64,000 nt of DNA from Actinoallomurus spadix (lineage in GTDB: Bacteria > Actinomycetota > Actinomycetes > Streptosporangiales > Streptosporangiaceae). The DNA is taken from the NCBI RefSeq assembly GCF_024055725.1, contig NZ_JAMXMX010000027.1, forward strand, positions 43,470-107,469. Reading direction: 5' to 3'. This document shows, one piece after another, positions 32,675 through 41,708 of this stretch. The notes under the pieces were generated by a model. That model saw only the letters and a list, made by a program, of their open reading frames with translations, did no database searches and had not been told where the DNA came from. Numbering within the stretch: the first letter of the stretch is position 1; each line of letters begins with the position of its first letter. Position numbers and translations under genes: made by a program.

Positions 32675-33552
32675 CGTCGCTCCAATAGGTCGCGTGCCCA
32701 GAGTCCGGCACCCACACACCCGGCCTCGTCGCCGAACGCCGCGATCGTCAGGCGCGGCCTGCGGTGGAAGGTGAGCCGCCCGGCGAGGTCGTCGGCGAGC
32801 GGGCCGAGCAGGAGGTCGCCCGCCCGCGACAGCCCCCCGCCGATGACGATGACCTCGGGCGCGATCAGTGCGGCCGCGGCGGCCAGGGCGGTGCCGAGGA
32901 ACCTGATCGTCTCGTCCCAGATCGCCGTCGCGTCGGCGTCACCCTCGCTCACCAGGGCGGCGACGTCGCCGGCCGTCGCCTCCCGCCCCGTACGGCGGGC
33001 GTAGCGGCGGGCGACCCCCGCCGCGGAGGCGACGGCCTCCAGGCAGCCGGTGCCGCCGCAGACGCACGGCTCGTCCACGCCGACGGACATGTGCCCGATC
33101 TCCCCGGCGTAGCCGTTGCCGACGCACAGGTGCCCGTCGATCACCATCGCCGCCGCGATGCCGGTGCCGATCGGCATGATCAGGGAGTTCCGGGCGCCCT
33201 GGGCGGCGCCGAGCCGGATCTCGGCGGTGCCCCCGGCGCGTACGTCGTGGCCGACCGCGACCGGCAGGCCGGTGCGCTCGGCGATCAGGTCGCGGAACGG
33301 GACGTCGTTCCAGCCGATGTTCTCCGACCAGACGGCGACGCCGCGCTCGTCGTCGACGATGCCGGGCACCGCGAGGCCGATGGCCTGCGCGGTGCCCGCC
33401 TGCTCGGTCAGCTCGGCGACGGTCTCGAGCACGGCGCCCACCGCGGCCTCGCCCTGCGGCGTGGGCCGGCGGACGGCGGCGACCCGGTCGAGCCCGGGGG
33501 ACAGGACCGCTCCCTTCATCGACGTGCCGCCGACGTCGAGAGCGACGATCAC
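32671..33552 (-). CDS. ROK-family sugar kinase
   Basis: This 293-residue protein has the ATP-binding VALDVGGTSMKGAV motif, the ROK signature GYAGEIGHMSV, the zinc site CVCGGTGCLE, and the C-terminal EVIVIGGGLS. ROK kinases phosphorylate glucose, GlcNAc, ManNAc or related sugars at position 6; within this operon GalNAc is the likely substrate. GTG 33552 overlaps the stop of the preceding SIS gene as GTGA, and its own stop overlaps the next start as ATGA, so translation is coupled along the operon. No regulator-type HTH is attached. Confidence 0.9.
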   Translation of the reverse strand: MIVALDVGGTSMKGAVLSPGLDRVAAVRRPTPQGEAAVGAVLETVAELTEQAGTAQAIGLAVPGIVDDERGVAVWSENIGWNDVPFRDLIAERTGLPVAVGHDVRAGGTAEIRLGAAQGARNSLIMPIGTGIAAAMVIDGHLCVGNGYAGEIGHMSVGVDEPCVCGGTGCLEAVASAAGVARRYARRTGREATAGDVAALVSEGDADATAIWDETIRFLGTALAAAAALIAPEVIVIGGGLSRAGDLLLGPLADDLAGRLTFHRRPRLTIAAFGDEAGCVGAGLWARDLLERR

Positions 33553-34463
33553 TTCAGCACGACCGAGCGGGTCAGCGACCGCGGGCGGTCGGGGTCGAGT
33601 CCCTTTGCCTCGGAGTGGGCGACCGCCACCCGCTGCGCCGTGATCAGGTGCGCGAGCGGGTCGAGGTCGCTGGTCACGAACGTCGCGCCGGTCGCGGCGA
33701 CGTCCTCGGCGAGGCCCTCGGGAGCGGTGCCGAACATCCAGGTCAGCCGGCCCGGCTGGGCGATGCTGATCGGGCCGTGGCGGTACTCCATCGCCGGGTA
33801 GGACTCGGTCCACAGCTGCGCGGCCTCACGGGCCTTCAGCGCCGCCTCCTCCGCCAGGCCGTTGGTCCAGCCCCGGCCGAGGAAGGTGATCTGCTCGGCG
33901 GCCAGCCACTCGGGGTCCAGCGGCTCGGCCAGCGCCCGCTCGGCGTCGTCCGCGGGCACGGCGTCGCCGATCGAGGCGCGCAGCAGCGCCAGCGCCGTCG
34001 TGGCGAAGCGCGTCTGCACGACCGACTCCTCGTCGGCGAAGTCGAGCACGATCTGCCGCGTGCCGGCGGCGAACGGCGCGTCGTCGATCGCGGTGATCGC
34101 CGTGACGTTCGGCAGGCGCTCCACCGCCTCCAGTACCTCCGTGGTCGTGCCGGACCGGCTGATGGCGACATACCGGTCGTAGTCGCGGCCGAAGGGGAGC
34201 TCCGAGGCGGGGAAGGCGTCGGTGACGCCCAGGCCGCGGCTCTCCCGCAGCGCCGCGTACGCCCTGGCCATGTACAGGGACGTGCCGCAACCGAACACCG
34301 CCACCCGCTCGCCGTCACGGGGCAGGGCGCCCCGTAGATCGGCCAGCCGGTCGGCGGCCCGCCGCCAGCAGGAAGGCTGACTCTCGATTTCGGCCAGTAC
34401 GTGTTGCTGCGCCAAACCCGCCTCCGCGTTTGCTCGTTCTTGAGCGTTTCGTGCTTGCATCAT
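33549..34463 (-). CDS. SIS-domain sugar-phosphate isomerase/deaminase (AgaS-like)
   Basis: This 304-residue protein has two SIS domains: FGCGTSLYMARAYAALRE and AISRSGTTTEVLEAVER in the first, and GRGWTNGLAEEAALKAREAA plus YRHGPISIAQPG in the second. It matches AgaS/GlmS-isomerase-like proteins that convert galactosamine-6-phosphate to tagatose-6-phosphate with ammonia release, or the glucosamine equivalent. It is the first gene of the operon. The ATG ATG pair at 34463-34458 is taken as start; the typical family N-terminus (LAEIESQP) begins about 23 residues later with no start codon there. Confidence 0.87.
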   Translation of the reverse strand: MMQARNAQERANAEAGLAQQHVLAEIESQPSCWRRAADRLADLRGALPRDGERVAVFGCGTSLYMARAYAALRESRGLGVTDAFPASELPFGRDYDRYVAISRSGTTTEVLEAVERLPNVTAITAIDDAPFAAGTRQIVLDFADEESVVQTRFATTALALLRASIGDAVPADDAERALAEPLDPEWLAAEQITFLGRGWTNGLAEEAALKAREAAQLWTESYPAMEYRHGPISIAQPGRLTWMFGTAPEGLAEDVAATGATFVTSDLDPLAHLITAQRVAVAHSEAKGLDPDRPRSLTRSVVLK

Positions 34464-34566
34464 GCACTAATGAACACGGAGTCGCCAACAGTCTTGAGCG
34501 GATGGAGTTCGCGGAAGCGGCCTGCGGCACCGTGCGCAGCGGCACGGTCACCGGATCGAACCCGCC

Positions 34567-34594
34567 GGTCACGGGCCGGTTCGAGCCCGTGACC
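34567..34594. terminator. Hairpin in the gap before the amino-sugar operon
   Basis: GGTCACGGGC (34567-34576) and GCCCGTGACC (34585-34594) form a perfect 10-bp stem. It lies after the stop of the lyase gene at 34655 and before the SIS gene at 34463, on the same strand, and may end the lyase transcript. There is no T-tract. Confidence 0.5.
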
Positions 34595-34654
34595 CGCGGC
34601 GTACGAACGGGCCGGCGGCGCGCCGGACGGGCGCGTGACCGGTGCCGGAACGGA

Positions 34655-35566
34655 TCAGGCGTGGTCGCGCGGGTGGTGCCGGCTGAGGTTGCGCTCCAGC
34701 AGTGAGAGACAGCCGGCGACGCCGACCGCGCCGTCCGCGCCCACCGTGCCGTCCGTGACCGCCGGCAACCGGCCGTCCTCCTGCTTCAGGCGGGCCAGCG
34801 CCCCCTCCATCGCCGCCTGCGCCGCGAACAGGCACGGCGTGCTGTAGATGGCGACGCCGACGCCGAGGGCCGCCAGGTCGGACAGCGAGAACCGCGGGGA
34901 CCTGCCCCCGGCGATCTGGTTGAACAGCAGCGGCTTGCCGCCGGTCACGGCGCGGACCTTGCGGATCCACTCGGCGCTGCGCACCCCGTCCACGAGGATG
35001 ACGTCGGCGTCCGTGGCCGCCAGCGCCTCCGCACGGCGTACGATCTCGCGCTCGTCGGTCGCGTCGGTCCGCGCGACCACGACGAGATCCCGCCGGGTCC
35101 GCAGGACCAGCCGCAGCTTCTCCAGGTACTCCTCGAGCGGCAGGATCTGCTTGCCGTCGACGTGGCCGCAGCGCCGCGGGCGCTTCTGGTCCTCGATGAC
35201 GACACCGGAGGCGCCGATGGCCTCCAGGTGCTCGACGACGTGGCAGGCCACCTCCGGGTCGACGTAGCCGTCGTCGATGTCGACGAGCAGGTGGTGCCGG
35301 GGGAACGCGAGCCGGAGCCGCTGGACGAAGCCCACCATGTCCGGCCAGGCGATGAAGCCGATGTCGGGAAGGCCGTAGTGCGAGGCGGCGAATCCGAAAC
35401 CGGAGACGAACAGCCCGTCGTAGTGCCGCGCCGCCACGGACGCCGAGAACATGTCGAAGACCCCGATGAGCGGCGTGACGGAATCACCGCCGATCGCGTC
35501 ACGGAGACGCCGTCCCGCCCCATTTCGCGACTCCGGCCCTACGAACCGGTCCACACTCGCGTCCAT
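34655..35566 (-). CDS. Isocitrate lyase/PEP mutase-superfamily lyase with intact catalytic cysteine
   Basis: This 303-residue alpha/beta barrel protein has GVFDMFSASVAARHYDGLFV, LVDIDDGYVD (metal-binding acidic residues) and IEDQKRPRRCGHVDGKQ, the cysteine loop typical of isocitrate/methylisocitrate lyases and related carboxy-phosphonoenolpyruvate-type enzymes. The Cys supports C-C lyase chemistry rather than PEP mutase. The substrate is not known; it is shorter than isocitrate lyase and lacks the other prp (methylcitrate) genes nearby. It differs clearly from the superfamily member at 5277-6068, which has no Cys in this loop. The upstream 420 bp hold its promoter. Confidence 0.85.
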   Translation of the reverse strand: MDASVDRFVGPESRNGAGRRLRDAIGGDSVTPLIGVFDMFSASVAARHYDGLFVSGFGFAASHYGLPDIGFIAWPDMVGFVQRLRLAFPRHHLLVDIDDGYVDPEVACHVVEHLEAIGASGVVIEDQKRPRRCGHVDGKQILPLEEYLEKLRLVLRTRRDLVVVARTDATDEREIVRRAEALAATDADVILVDGVRSAEWIRKVRAVTGGKPLLFNQIAGGRSPRFSLSDLAALGVGVAIYSTPCLFAAQAAMEGALARLKQEDGRLPAVTDGTVGADGAVGVAGCLSLLERNLSRHHPRDHA

Positions 35567-35985
35567 CCGTTACCCCCGCATGTCGTACGAGCTCAGCGCC
35601 CCTGCGTCGTCCGTGACCGTGCCGTCGTGCGCCGCCCACGGTAAAGGCCGGGTAAGAGCGAGGAGGCTGGCGCAACGGTGAAGGGTCGCTAACCTCCGGC
35701 CGGAGATAGCGGGGAATACCGGAAAGGGGCTGAACATACTTTGTAAAGGCCGTCGGCCGGTGGCTGTGATCGGGAGTCGGAAAGGTTCCGGGGAGAGTTG
35801 ACCCGCGCCCAGGGAGAGCTGACCGCAGGCGACCTCGCAAACCTACACATTTCGGCGTAAGTCACTCTCTGCTGCTGGCCGTCTCCGGACAGGAGGCGTT
35901 GCCGCTACTAAAAGGATACGTAGTGTGATAGTCATGTGACGGTGCGCTACAGGTCGGCGTACGCACGTCTCATCAACGGCAAGCC
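35567..35985. other. Intergenic region between divergent genes
   Basis: The 419 bp contain no convincing gene. A pair of direct repeats lies at 35791-35824. The part at 35860-35945 is comparatively AT-rich and probably holds the promoter of the DUF4239 gene. Confidence 0.5.
35791..35824. repeat. Two 13-bp direct repeats with 21-bp period
   Basis: GGGAGAGTTGACC (35791-35803) and GGGAGAGCTGACC (35812-35824) differ at one base and are 21 bp apart, i.e. on the same face of the helix. They lie about 160 bp before the DUF4239 gene and could be operator half-sites. Confidence 0.55.
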
Positions 35986-36765
35986 ATGGAGACGGTCATG
36001 CTCGTGTTCACCCTCGCTGTAGCCGCGGCCGTCGGAGCCGTGTTCGCAGCCGCCTTCCTCTTCCGGAAGGCGCGCCACGGCGCCGACGACCGTGGCCCGG
36101 GCAGCACGACCGCGGGTCACGCGGGCTCGATGCTGTCCTCCCTCTTCCTGCTCGTCTTCGCGATCGCCATCGTCGTTCCATGGACCACGGCCGACTCCGC
36201 CCGGCAGAACACCCAGACCGAGAGTCAGGCGATCGTCGACGCCTACTGGGCCGCCGCGGCGTTGCCGTCGCCGGCCGGCACCCAGGTTCAGGCTTCGCTG
36301 CGCGACTACGTGCGCTTCGTCGTCGACAACGAATGGCACGTCATGCAGAAGGGACGGCTCAGCCAAGAGGGCTGGGCGCGCCTGGACACGCTGCGCGCCC
36401 AGGTCACCGGCCTCCAGGTCTCGGGCAATAACGCGGAGACCGCCCGCAGCACGCTCCTCGACCGGATCCGCGACATGTCGGCCGCCCGCGGCCAGCGCGC
36501 GGTCGACGCCAAGGCCAGCCCGCCGAAGGGCCTGCTGGCCCTCACGGTCATCACGGCCCTCCTCGCCGCCGCGTTCCCCTTCCTCGCCGGGGCCCGGCCC
36601 CGAGGTTCGGCTCTCATCCCGGCGGCCGCGATGGCGGCGATGCTCGCCATTGGGGTCTACCTCACGTTCGACATCTCGCACGTCTTCGACGGCGCGCTCC
36701 GCGTCAAGCCGGACGCGTTCACGTCGGCGCAACAGGAGTTCCCCCGCATTCCCGAGAGCCGGTGA
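35986..36765 (+). CDS. DUF4239 (bestrophin-like) membrane protein
   Basis: This 259-residue protein has membrane helices at about 5-25 (FTLAVAAAVGAVFAAAFLF), 50-65, 186-203 and 205-225. Between them lies the family signature DSARQNTQTESQAIVDAYWAAAALP followed by a soluble helical segment (shown as DSARQNTQTE and AYWAAAALP). DUF4239 proteins resemble bestrophin-type channels; their physiological role in actinomycetes is not established. ATG 35986 or the internal ATG 35998 may be the start. The following surface-protein gene begins 3 bp after the stop, so the two are co-transcribed. Confidence 0.85.
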   Translation: METVMLVFTLAVAAAVGAVFAAAFLFRKARHGADDRGPGSTTAGHAGSMLSSLFLLVFAIAIVVPWTTADSARQNTQTESQAIVDAYWAAAALPSPAGTQVQASLRDYVRFVVDNEWHVMQKGRLSQEGWARLDTLRAQVTGLQVSGNNAETARSTLLDRIRDMSAARGQRAVDAKASPPKGLLALTVITALLAAAFPFLAGARPRGSALIPAAAMAAMLAIGVYLTFDISHVFDGALRVKPDAFTSAQQEFPRIPESR

Positions 36766-36768
36766 CCC

Positions 36769-38160
36769 ATGCGCGCACGCGGCATCAGCGTCCTGGCCAC
36801 GGGCTCCCTCATCGGCCTCATGTCGACTCCCGCTCTGGCCGACGACGGGGCCCGATCCGCCAAGACCCGCCCCTCCGGCCCGGTGCACCGGGTCTCCTCG
36901 GCCGAATCCTCCGACGACGCACCCTCCGCGACCCCGATCGCCGGTGGCCTGCTCGGCGGGCTGCTACCCAGCGGCCCGACCTCCCCAGGCGCCCGTTCCG
37001 ACGGCCTGTCCTCCCGCAGGCCGTCCTCCGGCGGCCTGCACTCCCACGGGTCACCATCCGGGCGCCCGCATTCCGCGCGGTCGTCCTCCGGTGGCCCGCC
37101 CGCCACCGATCCCGCAGGCCCGTCGGCCCGGTCACCACGTCTCTCCGCCCGGCCCGCCCGAGAGGACCCGGCCGACCCGCGTGAACCCCACCCGCACCAT
37201 CGGCACGGTCGGCGCGCTCCCGCACAGGCCCACCATGCCGATCAGATCCCCGGGCATCCCGGCCCCTCCGGCGTCCCGGCCGATCACCGCCTCGCCGCCA
37301 CGGCCACCGACGACCCCGGCCTCCTGCCCGCACCCCACGGCTCCGGGCCACACCCCGAGACCGGCGCCCCTGGGCTCCAGCCCGCACCCGGCGGTTCTGG
37401 CCTCCTGCCCGCGCCCGGCGGCCCTGGGGTCCTGCACGCGCCCGACGGCTTGGGGCCCCGCCTCGTGACCGGCGGTCTCAGGCCGACCCCCGCTACCGGC
37501 GGCTCTCGTCTGCTGCCCGCGATCGGCGAGTCCGGACCGCCTCCCTTGATCGGCGTGTCTGGACTGTTGCCCGTGACCGTCGGCGACCCCGGTCCGCTTT
37601 CCGCCGTGGCGGGCGGTCTGCTGCCCATCTCCGTCGCCGCCGGTACCCCACGGCCGGTCTCCCTCGCGGTGGGTGGAGCACAGCCGCTGCTCTCCGCGAC
37701 TCTCTCGGTCTGCCTCGATCTCGACCTGCTGCGCGCCTTGGACGTCCGCCTCGCCGTCGGTGCCTGCCGGCGCGCCGCGCCACCGGCACCCGTGCCGCCC
37801 GCCCCACCTGCACCACCGGCTCCGCCGGTCTCCCCGCCCGCCCCTCGACCGCCGGCGACGCCGCCCGCCACCCCGCCGCCGAACCCCGCTCCGCCTGCCG
37901 CGCCACCCGTACCGGCGGCACCGGCCGTGCCGGTGCGCCCGGTCGCCGTCCGTCCGGCCGCCCCGCGTCCAGCGGCTCCAGAACCACGGCCGACTCCAAG
38001 CCACCCGCCGACGTCGTCGTCCACTCCGGCCCCGGCACCCGAGAAGCCCACGGCCGTGCACCTACATCATCGGAAGAAGCCGCTGGCCACCCTCACGGTC
38101 ATCGTCGTCCTGGCGGTCATGGTCGCCGTCGGTGCCGGCCTCGCGTTCGCCACCGTGTGA
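36769..38160 (+). CDS. Secreted Pro/Gly-rich surface protein with C-terminal membrane anchor
   Basis: This 463-residue protein has a signal peptide (ISVLATGSLIGLMSTPALAD), a long Pro/Ser/Gly-rich region with loosely repeated modules such as GGLLPAPGG and GLRPTPATGG (about 170-300), a short compact stretch with two cysteines (LSVCLDLDLLRALDVRLAVGAC, given as SVCLDLDLLRAL and LAVGAC), a Pro/Ala-rich stalk, and a C-terminal helix (LATLTVIVVLAVMVAVGAGL). It lacks catalytic motifs and appears to span the wall. It follows the DUF4239 gene after 3 bp. Antisense frames over it are long only because of the GC bias. Confidence 0.75.
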   Translation: MRARGISVLATGSLIGLMSTPALADDGARSAKTRPSGPVHRVSSAESSDDAPSATPIAGGLLGGLLPSGPTSPGARSDGLSSRRPSSGGLHSHGSPSGRPHSARSSSGGPPATDPAGPSARSPRLSARPAREDPADPREPHPHHRHGRRAPAQAHHADQIPGHPGPSGVPADHRLAATATDDPGLLPAPHGSGPHPETGAPGLQPAPGGSGLLPAPGGPGVLHAPDGLGPRLVTGGLRPTPATGGSRLLPAIGESGPPPLIGVSGLLPVTVGDPGPLSAVAGGLLPISVAAGTPRPVSLAVGGAQPLLSATLSVCLDLDLLRALDVRLAVGACRRAAPPAPVPPAPPAPPAPPVSPPAPRPPATPPATPPPNPAPPAAPPVPAAPAVPVRPVAVRPAAPRPAAPEPRPTPSHPPTSSSTPAPAPEKPTAVHLHHRKKPLATLTVIVVLAVMVAVGAGLAFATV

Positions 38161-38761
38161 CGCGGCAACTCGGGTTACGCGGCGACCGCACCGCCACCAC
38201 GGTCAGGTCGCCGTCGGGACGGTTCCGGTGCCGTCGGCGTTGACGGGCCGATGACCTGTTCGCCGGGCTTCGGCGTCAACACCGGCGGCAAGGCGGCTGA
38301 TCGATCCGGCCAAGCGATCCGGCGCCATCATCTGAGCAGGGAAGAGCCCGGGTTCTGACTCAGTTCTCGTGATGCCTGCGGCTAGCCGTTGGCCGGGTGT
38401 GTTCCAGCTGCACAGTGCGGGGTTGGTTCCGGCAGGCGCCGGGGTGGCGGCTTGTTTTTCAGGGGCGTCTACTCAGCCGAGAGGATTCTTCTCTCAGTAG
38501 CCGCTGACGGGAACAAGGTGCCCCCGGCGGTGCCCGCTTTGCCCGAGATGGCGTGCTGTGTCGTCAGCAAGGACGACGGCCCGCGCGCCGGAACGTCGCT
38601 CGAGAAGGTCTCCCAGCTCCAGTCGGTCTTCCGGCCCGACGGCACTGCCGCTGTGCCCGAGCCGGCCGTCACACCCGACTGGGCGATGCCGTGTCGCGCA
38701 CGGTCGACTCCGCGGTCGGCACGGCACCTGACGTGCCGATCGCAGGCGGTCCTCCGGTCGG
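38161..38761. other. Intergenic region between convergent genes, no convincing gene
   Basis: The 601 bp between the surface-protein gene and the catalase gene hold a plus-strand open frame from 38389 to the 3' end of catalase, but it has no good ribosome-binding site and no recognisable domain. The composition hints at a decayed secreted-protein gene near 38490-38700. No terminator hairpin with T-tract was found. Confidence 0.4.
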
Positions 38762-40420
38762 TCAGCCGACCTTGACGGCTCGTTCGTTCGGGACGCAGTG
38801 GGTCATCTGCAGGCCGTTGACATCCCTTGGGCCGTTGTGGCCGAGCTTCTCGAGCCGCGCGCGGTCCTCGTCGGTGAGGTCCTGGCTCGCCAGGGGCTCG
38901 AGGTGGGCGACGTCGTCCGGGCCGATGCCCAGGCCCTCCCCGACCCGCAGGCCCAGATCGTCCTCGGCGAGCAGGAAGTGCCAGACCATCCGCTCCTGGA
39001 TGGGCCGCTCGCACTGCGAGAGCATCGTGACGAGGTTGTGGACCAGGTCGTCGCGCTCCCAGTCGTGCATGAGCAGATAGCGCTGGCCCGCCTGGACGTA
39101 GTCGTTGGTCCGGGGGATGCGCTTGCGGGTGAGCCGGCCAGTGATCGTCGGTCCCTGCTCGTCGTGGGTCGGGAACTCTCCCTCGCGCAGTCCGCCCGTG
39201 ATCGACGGCTCGTAGTTGACGTGCGGATTCTCACCGCCCTGGTCGACGTAGTAGGTCATCAGGCCGTCGCGCTGGTTGGTGCGGACCCGGCCGTGCTTCG
39301 GCTGGTTGACCGGGAGCTGCAGGTAGTTGGGGCCCACCCGGTAGCGCTGCGTGTCGCTGTAGGAGAACGTGCGGCCGATCAGCATCTTGTCGTCGCTGAA
39401 GTCCAGACCGTCGATGAGGACGCCGGTGCCGAAGGCGATCTGCTCGTTCTCGGCGAAGTTGTTGCCGAGGCACTCGTCGAGCACCATGCGGCCGACCGGA
39501 CGCGCGGGGAACCGGTTCTCCGGCCAGACCTTGGTGTCGTCGAGCGGGTCGAAGTCCAGCTCCGGGTGCTCCTCGTCGCTCATCGTCTGCACGAGGAGCT
39601 CCCATTCGGGGTACTCGCCGCGCTCGATGGCGTCCCGGAGGTCCTTCGTCGCGTGTCCGAGCTCCTCCGCCTGCACGGCGGCGGCGTCCGCGGCGGTCAT
39701 GCTGCGCACGCCCTGCTTGGGCATCCAGTGGTACTTCACCAGGCAGGTCTCGCCCTGCTCGTTGACCCACTTGTAGGTGTTCACGCCGAAGCCCTGCTGG
39801 TGGCGGTAGTCGGCGGGGATGCCGCGCGGGCTGAACAGGTTCACCAGCATGTGAATGCACTCCGGCGTCTGCGACATGAAGTCGAAGATCCGGTTGGGTT
39901 CCTGCCGGAACGTGACCGGGTCCGGCTTCAGTGAGTGGATCACGTCGGGGAACTTGATGGCGTCCCGGATGAAGAACACCGCCAGGTTGTTGCCGACCAG
40001 GTCCCAGTTGCCGTCCTCGGTGTAGAACTTCACCGCGAACCCGCGCGGGTCGCGCGCGGACTCGGAAGAGTCCCGTCCGCCGATCACGGTCGAGAACCGC
40101 ACCGCCACCGGGGTGCGCTTCCCGGCCTCTTGGAACAGCTTCGCGCGCGTGAAGGCGCTGATCGGTTCGTCGCCGAGCCGGCCGTACGCCTCGAAGTATC
40201 CGAACGCCGTGGTGCCACGGGCGTGCACGACGCGTTCGGGGATCCGCTCGCGGTCGAAGTGGCTGATCTTCTCCAGGAACTGGTAGTTCTCCAACGTCGC
40301 CGGGCCGCGGGCACCGATCGTCCGCTGGTTCTGGTTGTCGTAGACCGGGTGCCCTTGCCGGTTGGTGAGTACCTCACGATCATCATCCGGCCGGGGGCCC
40401 ACGTTGGATACGTCCGTCAT
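38762..40420 (-). CDS. katA: Monofunctional heme catalase
   Basis: This 552-residue typical catalase has the active-site His66 in [14 protein letters not shown], the essential Asn in [17 protein letters not shown] (given as [10 protein letters not shown]), and the proximal heme-ligand Tyr in [17 protein letters not shown]. It decomposes hydrogen peroxide in the cytosol. It is about 50 residues longer than the usual small-subunit enzyme, mainly at the C-terminus, where [20 protein letters not shown] is the normal helical end. ATG 40420 follows a perfect AGGAGG at 8 nt. No regulator gene lies next to it. Confidence 0.95.
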   Translation of the reverse strand: MTDVSNVGPRPDDDREVLTNRQGHPVYDNQNQRTIGARGPATLENYQFLEKISHFDRERIPERVVHARGTTAFGYFEAYGRLGDEPISAFTRAKLFQEAGKRTPVAVRFSTVIGGRDSSESARDPRGFAVKFYTEDGNWDLVGNNLAVFFIRDAIKFPDVIHSLKPDPVTFRQEPNRIFDFMSQTPECIHMLVNLFSPRGIPADYRHQQGFGVNTYKWVNEQGETCLVKYHWMPKQGVRSMTAADAAAVQAEELGHATKDLRDAIERGEYPEWELLVQTMSDEEHPELDFDPLDDTKVWPENRFPARPVGRMVLDECLGNNFAENEQIAFGTGVLIDGLDFSDDKMLIGRTFSYSDTQRYRVGPNYLQLPVNQPKHGRVRTNQRDGLMTYYVDQGGENPHVNYEPSITGGLREGEFPTHDEQGPTITGRLTRKRIPRTNDYVQAGQRYLLMHDWERDDLVHNLVTMLSQCERPIQERMVWHFLLAEDDLGLRVGEGLGIGPDDVAHLEPLASQDLTDEDRARLEKLGHNGPRDVNGLQMTHCVPNERAVKVG

Positions 40421-40753
40421 TGTGACGGCCTCCTAGGGATTCGTGTCTTCGTCCCTGGCCCCCTACCCGCTGTCACCGGTTCAAGCGTCGCGGCACTGCC
40501 GTTTTTCGTCGATTTCATCCCTTCTGATCAGCGGAGATGTCCCGCCGCCTACTAGTGGACGTGCCTGCGCCGACCACCCTGAGGTGAACGGAGAGTCACC
40601 GGCGAGAGCGACTCCGGGGGGATGGGGAAGGGCCGGTGTGCCGCCACCGCGCTCCGATCTCCTCGTCGCTGGGGGGGAGGGCCGGGCAGCGGTCTGGCCG
40701 GCGTGCCGGCGCGCAGGGCGTCCAGTAGTGGCGTCAGGTAGCGGTGGCGCAGC
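40421..40753. other. Upstream region of the catalase gene
   Basis: The 333 bp contain the catalase promoter and no recognisable gene. AT-richer sequence at 40495-40535 is the likely promoter zone. I see no clear Fur or OxyR operator. Confidence 0.4.
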
Positions 40754-40999
40754 GTGGCGGTACGGTCGGGGCCGGCCGCGCTGGACGCCGCCGTTCACGC
40801 CTGGGACATCGCGGTGGCCACCGGCCGTCCGTCGCCGCTCGCCCCCGGGCTGGCCGAGCGCCTGCTGCCGGTGGCCGAGACGCTCGCGGAGCCGCTCCGT
40901 GGATTCGCCTACGCGCCCGCGCTCGACCCGCGACCGGCCGACGACGCCACCGCCGCGCTGCTGCGCTACCTGGGCCGAGACCCGGAGTGGACCCGCTGA
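40754..40999 (+). pseudogene. C-terminal fragment of a TIGR03086/maleylpyruvate isomerase-family (mycothiol-dependent) protein
   Basis: The frame from GTG-like 40754 to TGA 40999 encodes DAAVHAWDIAVATGRPSPLA and RGFAYAPALDPRPADDATAAL, ending RYLGRDPEWTR. This is the usual C-terminus of TIGR03086-type DinB-like proteins (VHxWDLAxATG followed by LxxLGRDPxW). The N-terminal half with the metal-binding histidines is absent: upstream sequence cannot be read as the rest of the domain in any frame. It is probably a remnant of a gene deleted between the catalase and two-component genes. Confidence 0.7.
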
Positions 41000-41054
41000 T
41001 CCACCCCGTCCGGCGGATCCACCGCACCCGCGTGCCGCGACCGGGCCGGCCCGG

Positions 41055-41708
41055 TCAGGCGAGGCCGGCGTCGTGGGCCAGGAGCGCGATCTGGGTGCGG
41101 TTGTCCAGGCCGAGCTTGGTGAGGATGCTGGAGACGTGGGCCTTGACCGTCGTGATGCCCATGGCCAGCTCCGCGGCGATGTCGGCGTTCGTCCGGCCAC
41201 GCGCGATCGCGACGGCGACCTCGTGCTCGCGTGGGGTGAGGGCGGCCAGCGCGGCGCGGGCCCGCTCGTACGCCCCGGCCTGGACGATGGTGCGGTCCAT
41301 CAGCCGCCGGGTGATGCGCGGCGACAGGATCGGGTCGCCCGCCGCGACCCGGGTGACCGCCTCAACGATCTGCGGGGGCGAGGTGTCCTTGAGCAGGAAC
41401 CCGCTGGCGCCCGCCCGCAGCGCGTGCAGGATGTTCTCGTCGGTGTCGAAGGTGGTCAGCACGATCACCTGTGGGGGGCGGGCGCGGGCCCGCAGCCGGC
41501 GGGTGGCGACGATGCCGTCCACACGCGGCATGCGCAGATCCATCAGGACCACGTCCGGGGCGTGGGCGTCGGTGGCGGTGACGGCCTCCTGACCGTCGGC
41601 GGCCTCGCCGACCACGGTGATCCCGGCGGCGCCGTCCAGCATCATGGCGAGCCCGGCACGGACCATGGCGTCATCGTCGACCAGCAGCACGCGGATCACG
41701 CGGGCCAT
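41055..41708 (-). CDS. NarL/FixJ-family response regulator
   Basis: This 217-residue protein has a receiver domain (VLLVDDDAMVRAGL with acidic pocket, phospho-acceptor Asp in DVVLMDLRMPRVDG, Thr in VLTTFD, Lys in GFLLKDT) and a LuxR-type HTH (LTPREHEVAVAIARGRTNADI). It overlaps the histidine kinase gene by 13 bp, which marks them as a cognate pair. Targets are not shown; the divergent esterase gene is a candidate. Confidence 0.92.
   Translation of the reverse strand: MARVIRVLLVDDDAMVRAGLAMMLDGAAGITVVGEAADGQEAVTATDAHAPDVVLMDLRMPRVDGIVATRRLRARARPPQVIVLTTFDTDENILHALRAGASGFLLKDTSPPQIVEAVTRVAAGDPILSPRITRRLMDRTIVQAGAYERARAALAALTPREHEVAVAIARGRTNADIAAELAMGITTVKAHVSSILTKLGLDNRTQIALLAHDAGLA

Noticed and set aside
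34655..35566. PEP mutase as a sign of a phosphonate biosynthesis cluster
   Set aside because: The loop reads IEDQKRPRRCGH with the lyase cysteine and not the mutase EDK motif, and no phosphonopyruvate decarboxylase or other phosphonate gene is nearby.
38389..38775. Plus-strand open frame of 128 codons before catalase
   Set aside because: No ribosome-binding site or known domain, and the end overlaps the catalase gene; at most a decayed gene.
40441..40560. Fur or OxyR operator for catalase
   Set aside because: No palindrome resembling either consensus could be found by eye in the upstream 330 bp.
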